A DNA stretch of 64,000 nt, from NCBI GenBank assembly GCA_905618945.1, contig CAJQTF010000029.1:1-64000 (forward strand). The letters run 5' to 3'. The notes under the pieces are model-generated. The model did not search any database and was not told the DNA's origin. It saw only the letters and a list, made by a program, of their open reading frames with translations. The DNA is from an uncultured Methylophilaceae bacterium (GTDB lineage Bacteria; Pseudomonadota; Gammaproteobacteria; Burkholderiales; Methylophilaceae). A program made the position numbers and the translations under genes. Below are positions 16,998 to 25,727 of this stretch, one piece after another; the stretch's first letter is position 1; each line of letters starts with the position of its first letter.

Positions 16998-18032
16998 TTA
17001 TACAGTAAATTTAGTTGTTTTTAAAATTGCATCCTCAAGAGATGTCCATTCCTTAACTTTAAGTGCCTCTCTTATTTTTGTTGTATCTGGAAGATATATA
17101 TCTCTTTTAAAATTACCTTCATGAATCTCATTTTCTTGGATAATAATTTTCTTTGAGGGATCAATAAGGTCTCTTACTATATTTGCTAATTCAATAATTT
17201 GTATTCGCCTTTCAGAGCCGACATTATAAACACCTTCTTCACTCCCAACTAGAAGCTTTATAAGCCAAATTATAGTATCTGATATATAAAGGTAGGATCG
17301 ATATGGTAAACCATTACCATTAATTATAATTTTATCGTTGAAGATAGCATCATTAATAAAATTTCCAATAGCATAATGAATATTTAATGGTAAATATGGC
17401 CCAACAAATGAAAAGCACCTAGCAATCTTAAAATTAATATTATTTTTTAAGCTCAAATTCGAAATTACATCCTCCGCAAGAATTTTTCCCTTAGCTAATC
17501 CATTTCTTTTTTCTAATTCTATAGAATGACTTACATCACTTTCACTCTTCATATCCTTCGATGATGATCCATAAACAACACCCGATGAAGTAAACAAAAT
17601 TTTCGAAATATTGTTTTCTATTGCAATTTCCATAATATTTTTTGCGCCATTAAATAAAGTACTAGTTTTGTTAGCATCTGTCTCACCATTAAAAGTTTCT
17701 GTAGCTGAGGTTGCAGCCATGTGGAGTAAGAAGTCAAATTTATGGTTAATCTTTTTAAGATCTAAAATATCTATTTTAATAATATTTAAAAATTTATTAT
17801 TTTTGTAATGTGGATTCTCTAAGAAGAATTTATCTTCATTCCTTGTTATTATGGTGGTTAAGATATTTGTATTATAATTTTCATTAGCATAGAAAATTAA
17901 TTCTAGAAACCATTTCCCAAAAAAACCAGTTCCACCTGTAATTAAAATTGACTTATTTGAAAGCAAATTGATTTCATTTTTACATTTATTAAAAATAAAA
18001 TTCAAATCAGTCTCAATATTGTACTTAATCAT
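16998..18032 (-). CDS. NAD-dependent epimerase/dehydratase family protein, catalytic Tyr replaced
   Basis: An extended short-chain dehydrogenase, probably acting on a nucleotide sugar. The NAD site is ILITGGTGFFGKWF and the TSSGVVYGSS strand is standard. In the usual YxxxK catalytic motif the tyrosine is an asparagine: the segment reads KRNGLAKGKILAE, with Lys190 kept and Asn at 186 (numbered from the longer frame starting at 18059). I start at the ATG at 18032, whose codon overlaps the end of the upstream Nudix gene; other in-frame ATGs are at 18044 and 18059. The missing Tyr suggests either a variant reaction or a non-catalytic role, unless a neighbouring residue substitutes. Confidence 0.83.
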   Translation of the reverse strand: MIKYNIETDLNFIFNKCKNEINLLSNKSILITGGTGFFGKWFLELIFYANENYNTNILTTIITRNEDKFFLENPHYKNNKFLNIIKIDILDLKKINHKFDFLLHMAATSATETFNGETDANKTSTLFNGAKNIMEIAIENNISKILFTSSGVVYGSSSKDMKSESDVSHSIELEKRNGLAKGKILAEDVISNLSLKNNINFKIARCFSFVGPYLPLNIHYAIGNFINDAIFNDKIIINGNGLPYRSYLYISDTIIWLIKLLVGSEEGVYNVGSERRIQIIELANIVRDLIDPSKKIIIQENEIHEGNFKRDIYLPDTTKIREALKVKEWTSLEDAILKTTKFTV

Positions 18033-18546
18033 TATTGTGTCCATTAATAAATGATTCATAGGATGCTTGTGGTTTGATAAGGTTTACAGGAGATTTATCA
18101 TGCCAAGACCATTGACCATCTTGGGGTTCACCCCCATTATATTTTCTGCTTATATCAGGCTCACTTTCTGGCGAGCATTCATAAAGAAATGATATGAAAT
18201 GACCTCTTACATCTCTATCTTTAGCAAATAATTCTTTTATGGTTATTGGGTCTTTGGTGTGGGTAACAGAGATACCTAATTCAGATTCTGCAACTTTATG
18301 GATTCTTGAAGAAAAAGTTTCTTTAAAGCGTATAATTCCACCCGGAATATGCCAGCCGGGACCATAGTATTCATCATCTCTCCATGTTAGCAAAGTTTGT
18401 TTTTTGTTATTTTTAATTAACAGGTCCACGTTTGCCATTGCAGTTATGGAGCTAGCAAAATAAAATAATTCTTTAGATAGCCCTTCGCGTGGATCCGAAA
18501 TAATTTCTTTAATTTTTTTTATGTAGGATTCTAGTATATTAGTCAC
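18025..18546 (-). CDS. Nudix hydrolase, GDP-mannose mannosyl hydrolase-like
   Basis: A 173-residue hydrolase that would cleave a nucleoside diphosphate linked to a sugar. The region PGWHIPGGIIRFKETF followed by VAESELGI is a degenerate Nudix box (G-x5-E-x7-x-E-x-x-E-like), as in the Gmm/NudD group that works with fewer acidic ligands and often sits in GDP-sugar clusters. Its start overlaps the end of the methyltransferase gene by four bases and its end overlaps the start of the SDR gene, a sign of tight translational coupling. In such clusters it may regulate the nucleotide-sugar pool or release a free sugar. Confidence 0.82.
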   Translation of the reverse strand: MTNILESYIKKIKEIISDPREGLSKELFYFASSITAMANVDLLIKNNKKQTLLTWRDDEYYGPGWHIPGGIIRFKETFSSRIHKVAESELGISVTHTKDPITIKELFAKDRDVRGHFISFLYECSPESEPDISRKYNGGEPQDGQWSWHDKSPVNLIKPQASYESFINGHNND

Positions 18547-19691
18547 TCAATAATCTCAAGGTGATTTTCACGCACAATTGCAATATTTTTAATAAAGCTA
18601 TATTCGTTGAATATTATTTTTCTCACTTCATCAGAGTAACCGGCTGCAATAATAATAACTGCATCAGGCTTATTAGTTTTTAATTGCTCTGGCGCTTCAA
18701 TTTTGATATTAGTTCCAGAGGTATATTTATTTTGTTTGAAAGCAGCAGAGTCTACAATAAAGCTTATATATTTCCCTATTCCTGATAAAGATATAATAGC
18801 CAATGACTGATGACCGGCTCCCCATATAACAATATTTTTATTATCAAAATTTCTAATATAGCTAGTTAATTGACTATTTAATGAAGTAAAGCTATCTTCA
18901 AAATTACTGACTGGAAGGCGGGTTCTTTTCTTAACTTCAACAGATAAAATATAATCATGCCAAATAGATTTGATTGATATTATTTCAAATCCATTGCTTT
19001 GTAATAGTTGTGAAAGCGAGCTCTTGTCGAAATAAAAAATATGGTCAGTAATAAATTCTGAATAAAGCCCTTTTTTTTGAATCATTTCAAAGTTAGGCAC
19101 CTCAATAATTCCATATGCTTCTTCTGCTAACAAATCCCATAAGATATTTAATGCTTCAGAGGGGTTAGGCCAATGCTCCATAAAGCTAAATATACCAAAC
19201 GCATCATAGTTATGTTGGTGATGATCTTGAATCACTAAATCATTATCTAAATAACCTTTACTTACTTCTAAATTTTTTGTTTTACAAACAACAACATTTT
19301 TATCGGAGTACTCCAAGCCAAATGCTTCTTTGATGCCAATTTTTTTTATAATTTCTAGGTAATCTCCAGCACCACAACCAATTTCAATATATTTTTTATT
19401 AGTTAAATTATTTAACTCCGACCATTCTTTAAATTGTTCTATTCTAAACTCTTCCATTTCTTTTGAAACAGATACTGCCCGAATTACTTCTTTATAATAT
19501 GAAACAGGAGGCAATATATGCTGGACTAGATTGCATTTTGTACATTGGTAAATATCAAGATTTACACTGTTTCCCTTCTGGTCAGGATCGTTATGAAAAT
19601 CTTGTGCAGAAAAAGGGGAATTCTTGTAGCTTAGAAGAGGGGGGCTGAATAATGCCCCATCACAAGCTCTACATTTAGTTTTAGACCTCAT
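18543..19691 (-). CDS. Nucleotide-sugar C-methyltransferase
   Basis: An S-adenosylmethionine-dependent enzyme with the three-part build of sugar C-methyltransferases (TylC3 group). An N-terminal zinc-binding domain has Cys7/Cys10 (CRAC) and Cys50/Cys53 (CTKC). A class I methyltransferase core has the SAM motif YIEIGCGAGDY at residues 101-111. A C-terminal Rossmann-like domain carries IVIWGAGHQSLAI. Known members add a methyl group at C3 of a 4-keto-deoxysugar, so this fits the products of the dideoxysugar genes. It directly abuts the ThDP gene (no spacer) and overlaps the Nudix gene. Confidence 0.85.
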   Translation of the reverse strand: MRSKTKCRACDGALFSPPLLSYKNSPFSAQDFHNDPDQKGNSVNLDIYQCTKCNLVQHILPPVSYYKEVIRAVSVSKEMEEFRIEQFKEWSELNNLTNKKYIEIGCGAGDYLEIIKKIGIKEAFGLEYSDKNVVVCKTKNLEVSKGYLDNDLVIQDHHQHNYDAFGIFSFMEHWPNPSEALNILWDLLAEEAYGIIEVPNFEMIQKKGLYSEFITDHIFYFDKSSLSQLLQSNGFEIISIKSIWHDYILSVEVKKRTRLPVSNFEDSFTSLNSQLTSYIRNFDNKNIVIWGAGHQSLAIISLSGIGKYISFIVDSAAFKQNKYTSGTNIKIEAPEQLKTNKPDAVIIIAAGYSDEVRKIIFNEYSFIKNIAIVRENHLEIIE

Positions 19692-21515
19692 TTAATTCTT
19701 AATTTTCTCAGAAGATGGATCTAGTGGATAAAGCATTTCAGTTCTTAATTGATCTCTAGATAATAGGGGAGACATGTCCTCTAAAGGCATTGACAACATT
19801 GAGCCATTCTTTTGAGGGATTGCGGCAGATTTTGGCCATAATACATCATCTGATTTTAAAGAAATATCGCACACAATTGATTTTTTACTTCTAAGAACCT
19901 TATTTACTCCATCAACCAAGGCGTTTAAATTTTTTACCTTGATAGCACTAATACCAATCGAATTAAATATTTTAGATATATCAGGTAAAAATAAATTTGA
20001 TTTTGGATCAGTCGCAATATATCTTTCATTAAAATAATTTTTTTGAGTATTTCTTATTGATGCGTAACCATTATTATTAAGGATGAATAATTTAAATGGT
20101 TTCTTAGATATCTTTAGTGTCAAAATTTCTTGAAGGTTCATTAAGAAGCTACCATCACTTTCAATGCATATCACTTCTTTATATTTGTTAGAATTTAAAG
20201 CACCAATCAATGCAGGTATCCCATATCCCATCGCACCCAATCCTGAAGTCAAAAAAATCCTTTGGCCAGGTTTATTTCTGAATGCCATATAAAAAGATTC
20301 AATAGCCAAGCCTGAGCTTCCTGTAACGATTAAAGAGTTTTTTGGTAAGAGATCTGACAAAACATCAACTAATTGAAGATGGCTAATTTTTTTATGTTTA
20401 GTAAAATTCTCCCCATCGTTAATCGCATATCTTTTTTTCCAATCATTACATTTATTTATCCAATCAGAAAAACTTTTTATTACACTTTTAGCCGCCGTTT
20501 TATTTAAATTTTCTATAAACAACTTTGCATCTAAATTAATCTTGAAATGAATTTTCATTTTAAATTTATTTAATTCATTTAAATCAATATCTATAATTAT
20601 TTTTTTAGCATTTTTAGCAAAGTTTTTTGGGTTGTATGCAGTTACAACATTATCTAGCCTTGCTCCTATTGAGATTAACAAATCAGAATTTTGAATTGCA
20701 AAATTAGGTGCCCTAAGAGCGACCGACCCAGGTTTTCCAATGTTTAATTTACTTGAATTTTCTAACAAATCCATGGCATTCCATGTTGTCACAACAGGTA
20801 TTTTTAATATTTTGCACATTTTTGTAAAATCTTTAGATGCTCTAGATAATCTAACACCATGGCCAGCTAAAATAATCGGTCTTTTTGAAGAATTAATTAA
20901 AGTGATAATTTCATCGTATTTATTAAATAACTTGACAGAATTTTTGCTATTAAATAAATTTTTAAATCCAAGAAGCTTACTTGGCTCTATGGGTGCAGCT
21001 TGAATATCAAGCGGTATATCGATCCAAACAGGGCCTTTTCGACCTGTTGTGGCTAAATGGTAAGCTTTTTCTAGTTCTGATCTAATTTTTTTTGGGTCTT
21101 TAATAGTCGTAGCGTATTTAGTAATTGATTTTACAATTGTTACAATATCGACTTCTTGAGGCCCCATCTGCCTGACACCTGTTTTTCCTTTTAAATCTGA
21201 TCTTTTAACTTGACCAGAAATAATCATTAATGGAACAGACTCTATCCAGGCACCGGCAACACCGGTTATGGCATTAGTTGAACCAGGACCAGTAGTAACT
21301 ATAGCAACCCCAATATTTTCAGTTACCCTTGAATAAGCTTCTGCAGAAATTGATGAAGCTTGTTCGTTATGGTTTGCAACATAATCTAAACCTTTTTTGC
21401 ATTGAATAGCGTCATTTAAAAACATAGCGCCGCCGCCAGGGACCATGAAAACGCAATCTACTCCAATATTTTTGATAAATGATGCTACAAAATCTGCAAC
21501 TCGAATTTTTTGCAT
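19692..21515 (-). CDS. Thiamine-diphosphate enzyme of the acetolactate synthase family
   Basis: A 607-residue ThDP enzyme with the three domains of acetolactate synthase. The catalytic glutamate is Glu51 in NHNEQASS, and the cofactor motif is ESDGSFLMN followed by NNNGY. It need not make branched-chain amino acids: there is no ilvN or ilvC beside it. It sits between a NeuB-cupin gene and a sugar C-methyltransferase, in an island that also carries CDP-4-keto-6-deoxyglucose genes. YerE, the carboligase that adds a two-carbon unit from pyruvate to a CDP-4-keto-dideoxysugar in yersiniose synthesis, belongs to this same family. A carboligase that makes a branched-chain sugar is therefore a reasonable inference, not proven. 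Confidence 0.85.
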   Translation of the reverse strand: MQKIRVADFVASFIKNIGVDCVFMVPGGGAMFLNDAIQCKKGLDYVANHNEQASSISAEAYSRVTENIGVAIVTTGPGSTNAITGVAGAWIESVPLMIISGQVKRSDLKGKTGVRQMGPQEVDIVTIVKSITKYATTIKDPKKIRSELEKAYHLATTGRKGPVWIDIPLDIQAAPIEPSKLLGFKNLFNSKNSVKLFNKYDEIITLINSSKRPIILAGHGVRLSRASKDFTKMCKILKIPVVTTWNAMDLLENSSKLNIGKPGSVALRAPNFAIQNSDLLISIGARLDNVVTAYNPKNFAKNAKKIIIDIDLNELNKFKMKIHFKINLDAKLFIENLNKTAAKSVIKSFSDWINKCNDWKKRYAINDGENFTKHKKISHLQLVDVLSDLLPKNSLIVTGSSGLAIESFYMAFRNKPGQRIFLTSGLGAMGYGIPALIGALNSNKYKEVICIESDGSFLMNLQEILTLKISKKPFKLFILNNNGYASIRNTQKNYFNERYIATDPKSNLFLPDISKIFNSIGISAIKVKNLNALVDGVNKVLRSKKSIVCDISLKSDDVLWPKSAAIPQKNGSMLSMPLEDMSPLLSRDQLRTEMLYPLDPSSEKIKN

Positions 21516-21534
21516 ATAAGTTTTTAATAAACTA

Positions 21535-23043
21535 TTATAAATTTTTATAAAAATTTATAATAGTTTTCCTATTTTTATTTTGAGTTATTTTATCATCAAT
21601 ATAAAATGAATCATTCATGTGATGCGTATCAGAAATCTCTTCAACAACAGAGCCCTTTAAACTTGTGAACTGATGAACCATTCCTTTTTCAATTGTTATG
21701 ATCTCACCTAATTTCATGATTAAATCTTTACCATCAATTGTTAATGTTAAGTCTCCGTAAATTAAGCGAAATGACTCCTCTTTTTTCTTATGAAACTGTG
21801 CAGGATGAACTTGCCCAGGAAGTGACACAAGTAATTTCTTACAATAAGTTCGATTAACTAAAGTAAAAATAACCATCCCAAATTTATAAAACTTATCAAG
21901 ACCATAATGATGTGAAATCTCCATCTCAACAGGGGATGGTAGGTGTATATTAGCCTCAGTAATTAATATATTAATTTTTTTAGTTATTCCCTCTAAAACA
22001 GACCTTCGCTCTATAATATTGGCATTATCATGAGAGATAACTTCATCCAATTCAATATTTGACTTTGCAACAAACGACGAATACTTTGAGTAATCATTTG
22101 CTGTGAATTGATTCTGAGAGGGAGGAAATGCAAAATAAATATCTTTTCGGGAAATAGCCTCACCTTTTTCAATTCTCCTATTTACAAACATACCCCTTCT
22201 TAGTGAAATTAAACTATCTTGTTCAGCTTTGTCAATTGGAGTTCTCTTGGAGCCTTGACCACAAACAATTAACGCTAATGAAAGGGCCTCTAGCCATTTT
22301 TCAAATTGAGCTGGAGTCACTGAATATTTATTAACTGGGTATAGATCAGTTGGCAAACCAATGTGTTTTTCAAAAATCTTAGCCCCTTTTGCAGCAGCCA
22401 TCAAAACGAAACTAAAATTGCTAGGATCTTCATGTGTAGAATACCCAATTGTTGTATCTGGATAGCGATTAGTAAGATAATCTATTTGGGATAAATTTAA
22501 TTTATGATTAGGTGTTGGGTACTGTGCAACACAATGCATAATTGCAAAATCTTTCCCTCTATTTTTAAAGAAAGAAATTACACTATCTATATCGCCTTCA
22601 GATGCTCCAGCTGTTGATGCAATAATTGGTTTATCTAGCTGAACCATTTCTTCTAATAATGGCCAATCAGTGAAAGAGCAACTCGCTACCTTTAATATAT
22701 CGATATCTTGTCTTGTTATTAATTTTATAGACTTGTTATCGAATGGGGTAACCATAGATAGATAGCCATTTGATTTTATTGCATCTATAAGTTTGTTAAA
22801 ATCTTTTTCAGCCAACCTGGTTTCCGAAAATCTTTTAACGTAATGATTATCAAAATCATTTTTTACTGACTTATGAATGAAGGTATCTAGGTCCCTGTAT
22901 TGCAATTTAAAAGCAAAATTAAGATTTTGAAACTTATTGCAAATTTTTGAATAAGTATCAATTAGATTGGTACCGTGTTTCACATCTCCCATATGGTTAT
23001 TTGCTATTTCAAGAACAATTAAATCTTTTAATATACTAGGCAT
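21535..23043 (-). CDS. NeuB-family synthase fused to a cupin domain
   Basis: A multidomain enzyme of 502 residues. Residues 8-270 are the NeuB TIM barrel, with IVLEIANNHMGD at the start, that condenses phosphoenolpyruvate with a sugar aldehyde to form a nonulosonate. Residues about 282-345 are the SAF (antifreeze-like) domain with GMFVNRRIEKGE. Residues about 400-475 form a cupin with probable metal ligands His413, His418, Glu422 or Glu423, and His457, resembling D-lyxose isomerase-like or sugar-phosphate isomerase cupins. A normal NeuB ends after SAF. The cupin may isomerise the substrate or bind the product. No CMP-sugar synthetase (neuA) is in the window. It precedes the ThDP gene by 19 bases. 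Confidence 0.86.
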   Translation of the reverse strand: MPSILKDLIVLEIANNHMGDVKHGTNLIDTYSKICNKFQNLNFAFKLQYRDLDTFIHKSVKNDFDNHYVKRFSETRLAEKDFNKLIDAIKSNGYLSMVTPFDNKSIKLITRQDIDILKVASCSFTDWPLLEEMVQLDKPIIASTAGASEGDIDSVISFFKNRGKDFAIMHCVAQYPTPNHKLNLSQIDYLTNRYPDTTIGYSTHEDPSNFSFVLMAAAKGAKIFEKHIGLPTDLYPVNKYSVTPAQFEKWLEALSLALIVCGQGSKRTPIDKAEQDSLISLRRGMFVNRRIEKGEAISRKDIYFAFPPSQNQFTANDYSKYSSFVAKSNIELDEVISHDNANIIERRSVLEGITKKINILITEANIHLPSPVEMEISHHYGLDKFYKFGMVIFTLVNRTYCKKLLVSLPGQVHPAQFHKKKEESFRLIYGDLTLTIDGKDLIMKLGEIITIEKGMVHQFTSLKGSVVEEISDTHHMNDSFYIDDKITQNKNRKTIINFYKNL

Positions 23044-23199
23044 TTTTAAAGATGAATCCCGAATGTAAATTTCAAAAAAATTATCTCATAAATTAATTTA
23101 TGATTAATAGCTAACATCTGAATCTAGTATATTTTTTTTAACATAAATTGCAAGAGAATATCCCCATTGTTCAATTCATATATTAGTTAGACATAAACA

Positions 23200-23215
23200 A
23201 CCACCAGGAGGCGGT
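23200..23215 (-). terminator. Hairpin terminator after the GT2 gene
   Basis: Read on the minus strand, ACCGCC-TCCT-GGTGGT forms a 6-bp stem with one mismatch, followed by TGTTTA. It is about 60 bases past the end of the glycosyltransferase gene at 23272 and before the NeuB-cupin gene. The T-run is short, so it may be only partly effective. Confidence 0.45.
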
Positions 23216-23271
23216 CTTTATATTGCCTTAATTTATATTTATATTCAGTAAAATTAATTTATAGAATTACT

Positions 23272-24228
23272 TTAGAAGTTTATCCGTTCTGATTCAATAA
23301 CTGAAAGCACATCGCGACGAACTCTGGTATGGATTGCAGCAATATATTCACCAATTAACCCCAGAAAAAACATTTGTATTGACCCAAAAAAGAATAAGCC
23401 AATTAACAATGGGGCCATGCCAACTTCGAAAGAGTCCCAATTTAAAACTTTTAAAATCAAATAGCTAGCTGCAAGAATAAAGCTTAAAATAGACAAAATA
23501 AATCCAAGTATAGATAAAAGCCTTATAGGAACTTTTGAGTGATCAGTAATCGCCGCCACAGCATGCTCATACAAGCCATATAAGCTATTACTTGTAATGC
23601 CTTGTTTTCTTGTAGATTGAGTAAAAAATACTCTACCAATCGGAAACCCTATTTGAACTAAGATGCCTCTCAAGAACGGAAGTGGGTCATGAATAGTTCT
23701 TAAAATATTAAGTACATCCCGATCAAGTAACCCATTGCCAGTTGAATTTTCAATGGGGGGGGTGTCTGAGATAATAGTTAGAGTTCGATAAAAAATTTTT
23801 CTTAAATAAAATATGAATTGGTTTTCCTTCGACGCATTTTTTACAAGTACTACAATTTTAAAACCTTCTTCCCACTTTTTTAGTAGATCAGGAATGACCT
23901 CAGGGGGGTCCTGAAGATCTGAGGCAATATGAATACATGCATCTGTTTTGACTTGTTTTAAACCATGTAGCACTGATGAAGGTGATCCGAAATTTCTAGC
24001 ATTTACTATAACTTTAACTTTTTTATTTTTTTTAGCTATTTTTTTAAGCTTGTCAACAGTTCCATCATCAGATGAATTATCAATAAATAAATGTTCGAAA
24101 TTATATTTAGGATGTTCTGCGATTACTTTGGAAACTCTACTAACTAATTCATCAACGTTAGATTCTTCATTCAAGGTAGGCGTAAGTATGGTTATTGTTT
24201 TTTTCATTTTTAAATACCCAATTTTCAT
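23272..24228 (-). CDS. GtrB/ArnC-type polyprenyl-phosphate glycosyltransferase with a C8 tract
   Basis: A membrane-anchored GT2 enzyme that would load a sugar onto undecaprenyl phosphate at the inner face of the membrane. Motifs are ILTPTLNEESN, IDNSSDDGT at 49-57, and SDLQDPPE (from residue 103), the hallmark of the dolichol-phosphate-mannose synthase group. Two membrane helices follow near residues 235-262 and 272-297. The start may be the ATG at 24207 (MKKTITIL) rather than 24228. A run of eight C (G8 on the plus strand, 23755-23762) encodes part of Thr156-Pro157-Pro158; in this AT-rich context it could slip and switch the gene off. The gene heads the minus-strand sugar run. Confidence 0.87.
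   Translation of the reverse strand: MKIGYLKMKKTITILTPTLNEESNVDELVSRVSKVIAEHPKYNFEHLFIDNSSDDGTVDKLKKIAKKNKKVKVIVNARNFGSPSSVLHGLKQVKTDACIHIASDLQDPPEVIPDLLKKWEEGFKIVVLVKNASKENQFIFYLRKIFYRTLTIISDTPPIENSTGNGLLDRDVLNILRTIHDPLPFLRGILVQIGFPIGRVFFTQSTRKQGITSNSLYGLYEHAVAAITDHSKVPIRLLSILGFILSILSFILAASYLILKVLNWDSFEVGMAPLLIGLFFFGSIQMFFLGLIGEYIAAIHTRVRRDVLSVIESERINF
23755..23762. repeat. G8/C8 homopolymer inside a glycosyltransferase gene
   Basis: Eight consecutive G on the plus strand lie in the middle of the GtrB-like coding region. It is the longest G/C homopolymer I noticed in the window. Such tracts are a usual substrate for slipped-strand phase variation of surface-glycan genes. Confidence 0.8.
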
Positions 24229-24281
24229 TTAAATAATATTAATTAATTGTTACACAAGGATTAAATAACATTTTACTTACT

Positions 24282-24299
24282 GATTAAAACTTTTTAATC
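24282..24299. promoter_or_regulatory. Near-palindrome between divergent glycosyltransferase and methyltransferase genes
   Basis: GATTAAAA-CT-TTTTAATC is an 8-bp perfect inverted repeat with a 2-base centre, in the 257-base region between the leftward gene at 24228 and the rightward gene at 24486. A TATAAT at 24443-24448 could serve the rightward gene. The inverted repeat may be an operator, but AT-rich DNA gives such symmetry by chance fairly often. Confidence 0.25.
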
Positions 24300-24485
24300 T
24301 GAAATGTCGTCTACTTTAATTTTGCATTATTATCTTTGTATTATTTTTTTCATTATACATTGGGGCTTTACTAAATAATAGACACCTCCTCATAAATAAA
24401 AACAAAATAAATAGTATTTATGGAAATAAAAAAAATTGTTGTTATAATTCTAACTAAATACATTATATAAATTACAATTGGAAAT

Positions 24486-25547
24486 ATGAAAAAAAGAAGT
24501 GATCGTTTAGTCGCAGAAATAAACCAGCTCATGGCGAAAGTTACAGCTGGGTGGAATACCAGTTCACCTTTTATGATGGATGAATATGCATGTTTAATTT
24601 GTAATGCTTATTTTAGAAAGGAAATCTTTAAATCCGACCTTGATGTAATCGAAGATTTAATCGTTTTCTTTACATCCCTGGCTAGCCTTAAAAATGCATC
24701 GATATTAAGGGAAATTTTAAAAACTACAAATAATTTATCGAAAAATATAGACAGCCTTCGTCTAGATAGTAAATTTTGTCAGGTACTTTCCGATGATTTA
24801 AAAAATAAATTAAGAGATACACATGAAACTAAGCTAACCAAAGATAGCCGTGTTCATCCTATTGAAGATTTGCCAGGTGAAGATTACGATGATTTTTATG
24901 GAAAATACGCAAGGGATTTAGATTCTAATTGGCTTAGGAATGCAGAAAGACTTTCTGCATTAAAAATTAAAAAGCCCTCAAGAATCTTAGATATTGGTTG
25001 CGGCTTTGGTTTTTTTAGTCATATTGCTAAATTCAATGGGCATATAGTGGATTCAATAGATATGCCAAATGCGAGCCCTATACTTAAAGCGGCATCTGAA
25101 ATACTTAAAGTAAAAAAATATGATTTTTTAATCAAGCCAAACACACCCTTATTGAAGTTTAAAAATAAATTTGATCATGTCACTGCATTCCAAATTGTTT
25201 TTAATGGCCATGCCTCAAAAAGTCTTTGGGATGTTGATGAGTGGAAGTTTTTCCTTTTAGACCTTCATGACAATATTTTAAAAGATGATGGCCAGGTTAC
25301 CTTAGTTTTTAATGGTGAGCATAAAGCTTTAAAACCAATTATGATTGATGGAGAGCATGTATATTTAGGCAAAAAATCAGTAGAACAATTCTTTAATCCA
25401 TTCTTTGCTAACAAAGCTAAAATGGCTCAACGAGACAATAAAATGATAGCTATTTTAACGAAAAAAAATATAAAAGAAGCTTGCCATACCAGTATCTTTA
25501 AAAAACAAAGCTACTCCTTAGATCTGGTAGAAGGTAAATATGGATAA
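24486..25547 (+). CDS. Class I SAM-dependent methyltransferase
   Basis: A 353-residue protein with an unassigned helical N-terminal half and a methyltransferase domain from about residue 160. The SAM-binding motif is ILDIGCGFGFFS at 167-178, followed by the acidic strand end DSIDMPN. The later FDHVTAFQIVFNGH segment occupies the motif IV region. It has no zinc domain and is unrelated to the C-methyltransferase at 18543. Its last codons overlap the start of a 54-codon gene by eight bases, indicating translational coupling. It is divergent from the polysaccharide run and could methylate a glycan, lipid or small molecule; the target is not deducible. Confidence 0.8.
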   Translation: MKKRSDRLVAEINQLMAKVTAGWNTSSPFMMDEYACLICNAYFRKEIFKSDLDVIEDLIVFFTSLASLKNASILREILKTTNNLSKNIDSLRLDSKFCQVLSDDLKNKLRDTHETKLTKDSRVHPIEDLPGEDYDDFYGKYARDLDSNWLRNAERLSALKIKKPSRILDIGCGFGFFSHIAKFNGHIVDSIDMPNASPILKAASEILKVKKYDFLIKPNTPLLKFKNKFDHVTAFQIVFNGHASKSLWDVDEWKFFLLDLHDNILKDDGQVTLVFNGEHKALKPIMIDGEHVYLGKKSVEQFFNPFFANKAKMAQRDNKMIAILTKKNIKEACHTSIFKKQSYSLDLVEGKYG

Positions 25548-25704
25548 AAAATTCTATATTGATTACCCTCAAGAAAAAATCGAGGAGGGGAGTAATATTT
25601 ATAGATGTTCTATTTGCAAAGAAAAGTCACTGACAATTAATGGTTTACTAGGTAATCATAAGCCTAGCTGTAAGTACCGAATAGATATAGAGGAAAGAAA
25701 ATAA
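25540..25704 (+). CDS. Small C2HC zinc-finger-like protein (54 aa)
   Basis: The start codon overlaps the end of the preceding methyltransferase gene (its ATG shares bases with the TATGGATAA end). The 54 residues contain Cys23-x2-Cys26, His40 and Cys44 (IYRCSICKE, then NHKPSCKY), a spacing that suits one small zinc site. Strong coupling to the methyltransferase and intact codon structure support it as a real gene. The function is unknown; it could help the methyltransferase or bind nucleic acid. Confidence 0.6.
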   Translation: MDKKFYIDYPQEKIEEGSNIYRCSICKEKSLTINGLLGNHKPSCKYRIDIEERK

Positions 25705-25727
25705 TCAGAGATGATTTTAAGGATTGT

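Noticed and set aside
19692-21515. Assignment as ilvB for branched-chain amino acids.
   Set aside because: No ilvN or ilvC neighbour and a sugar-gene context; kept as family-level call with a carboligase hypothesis.
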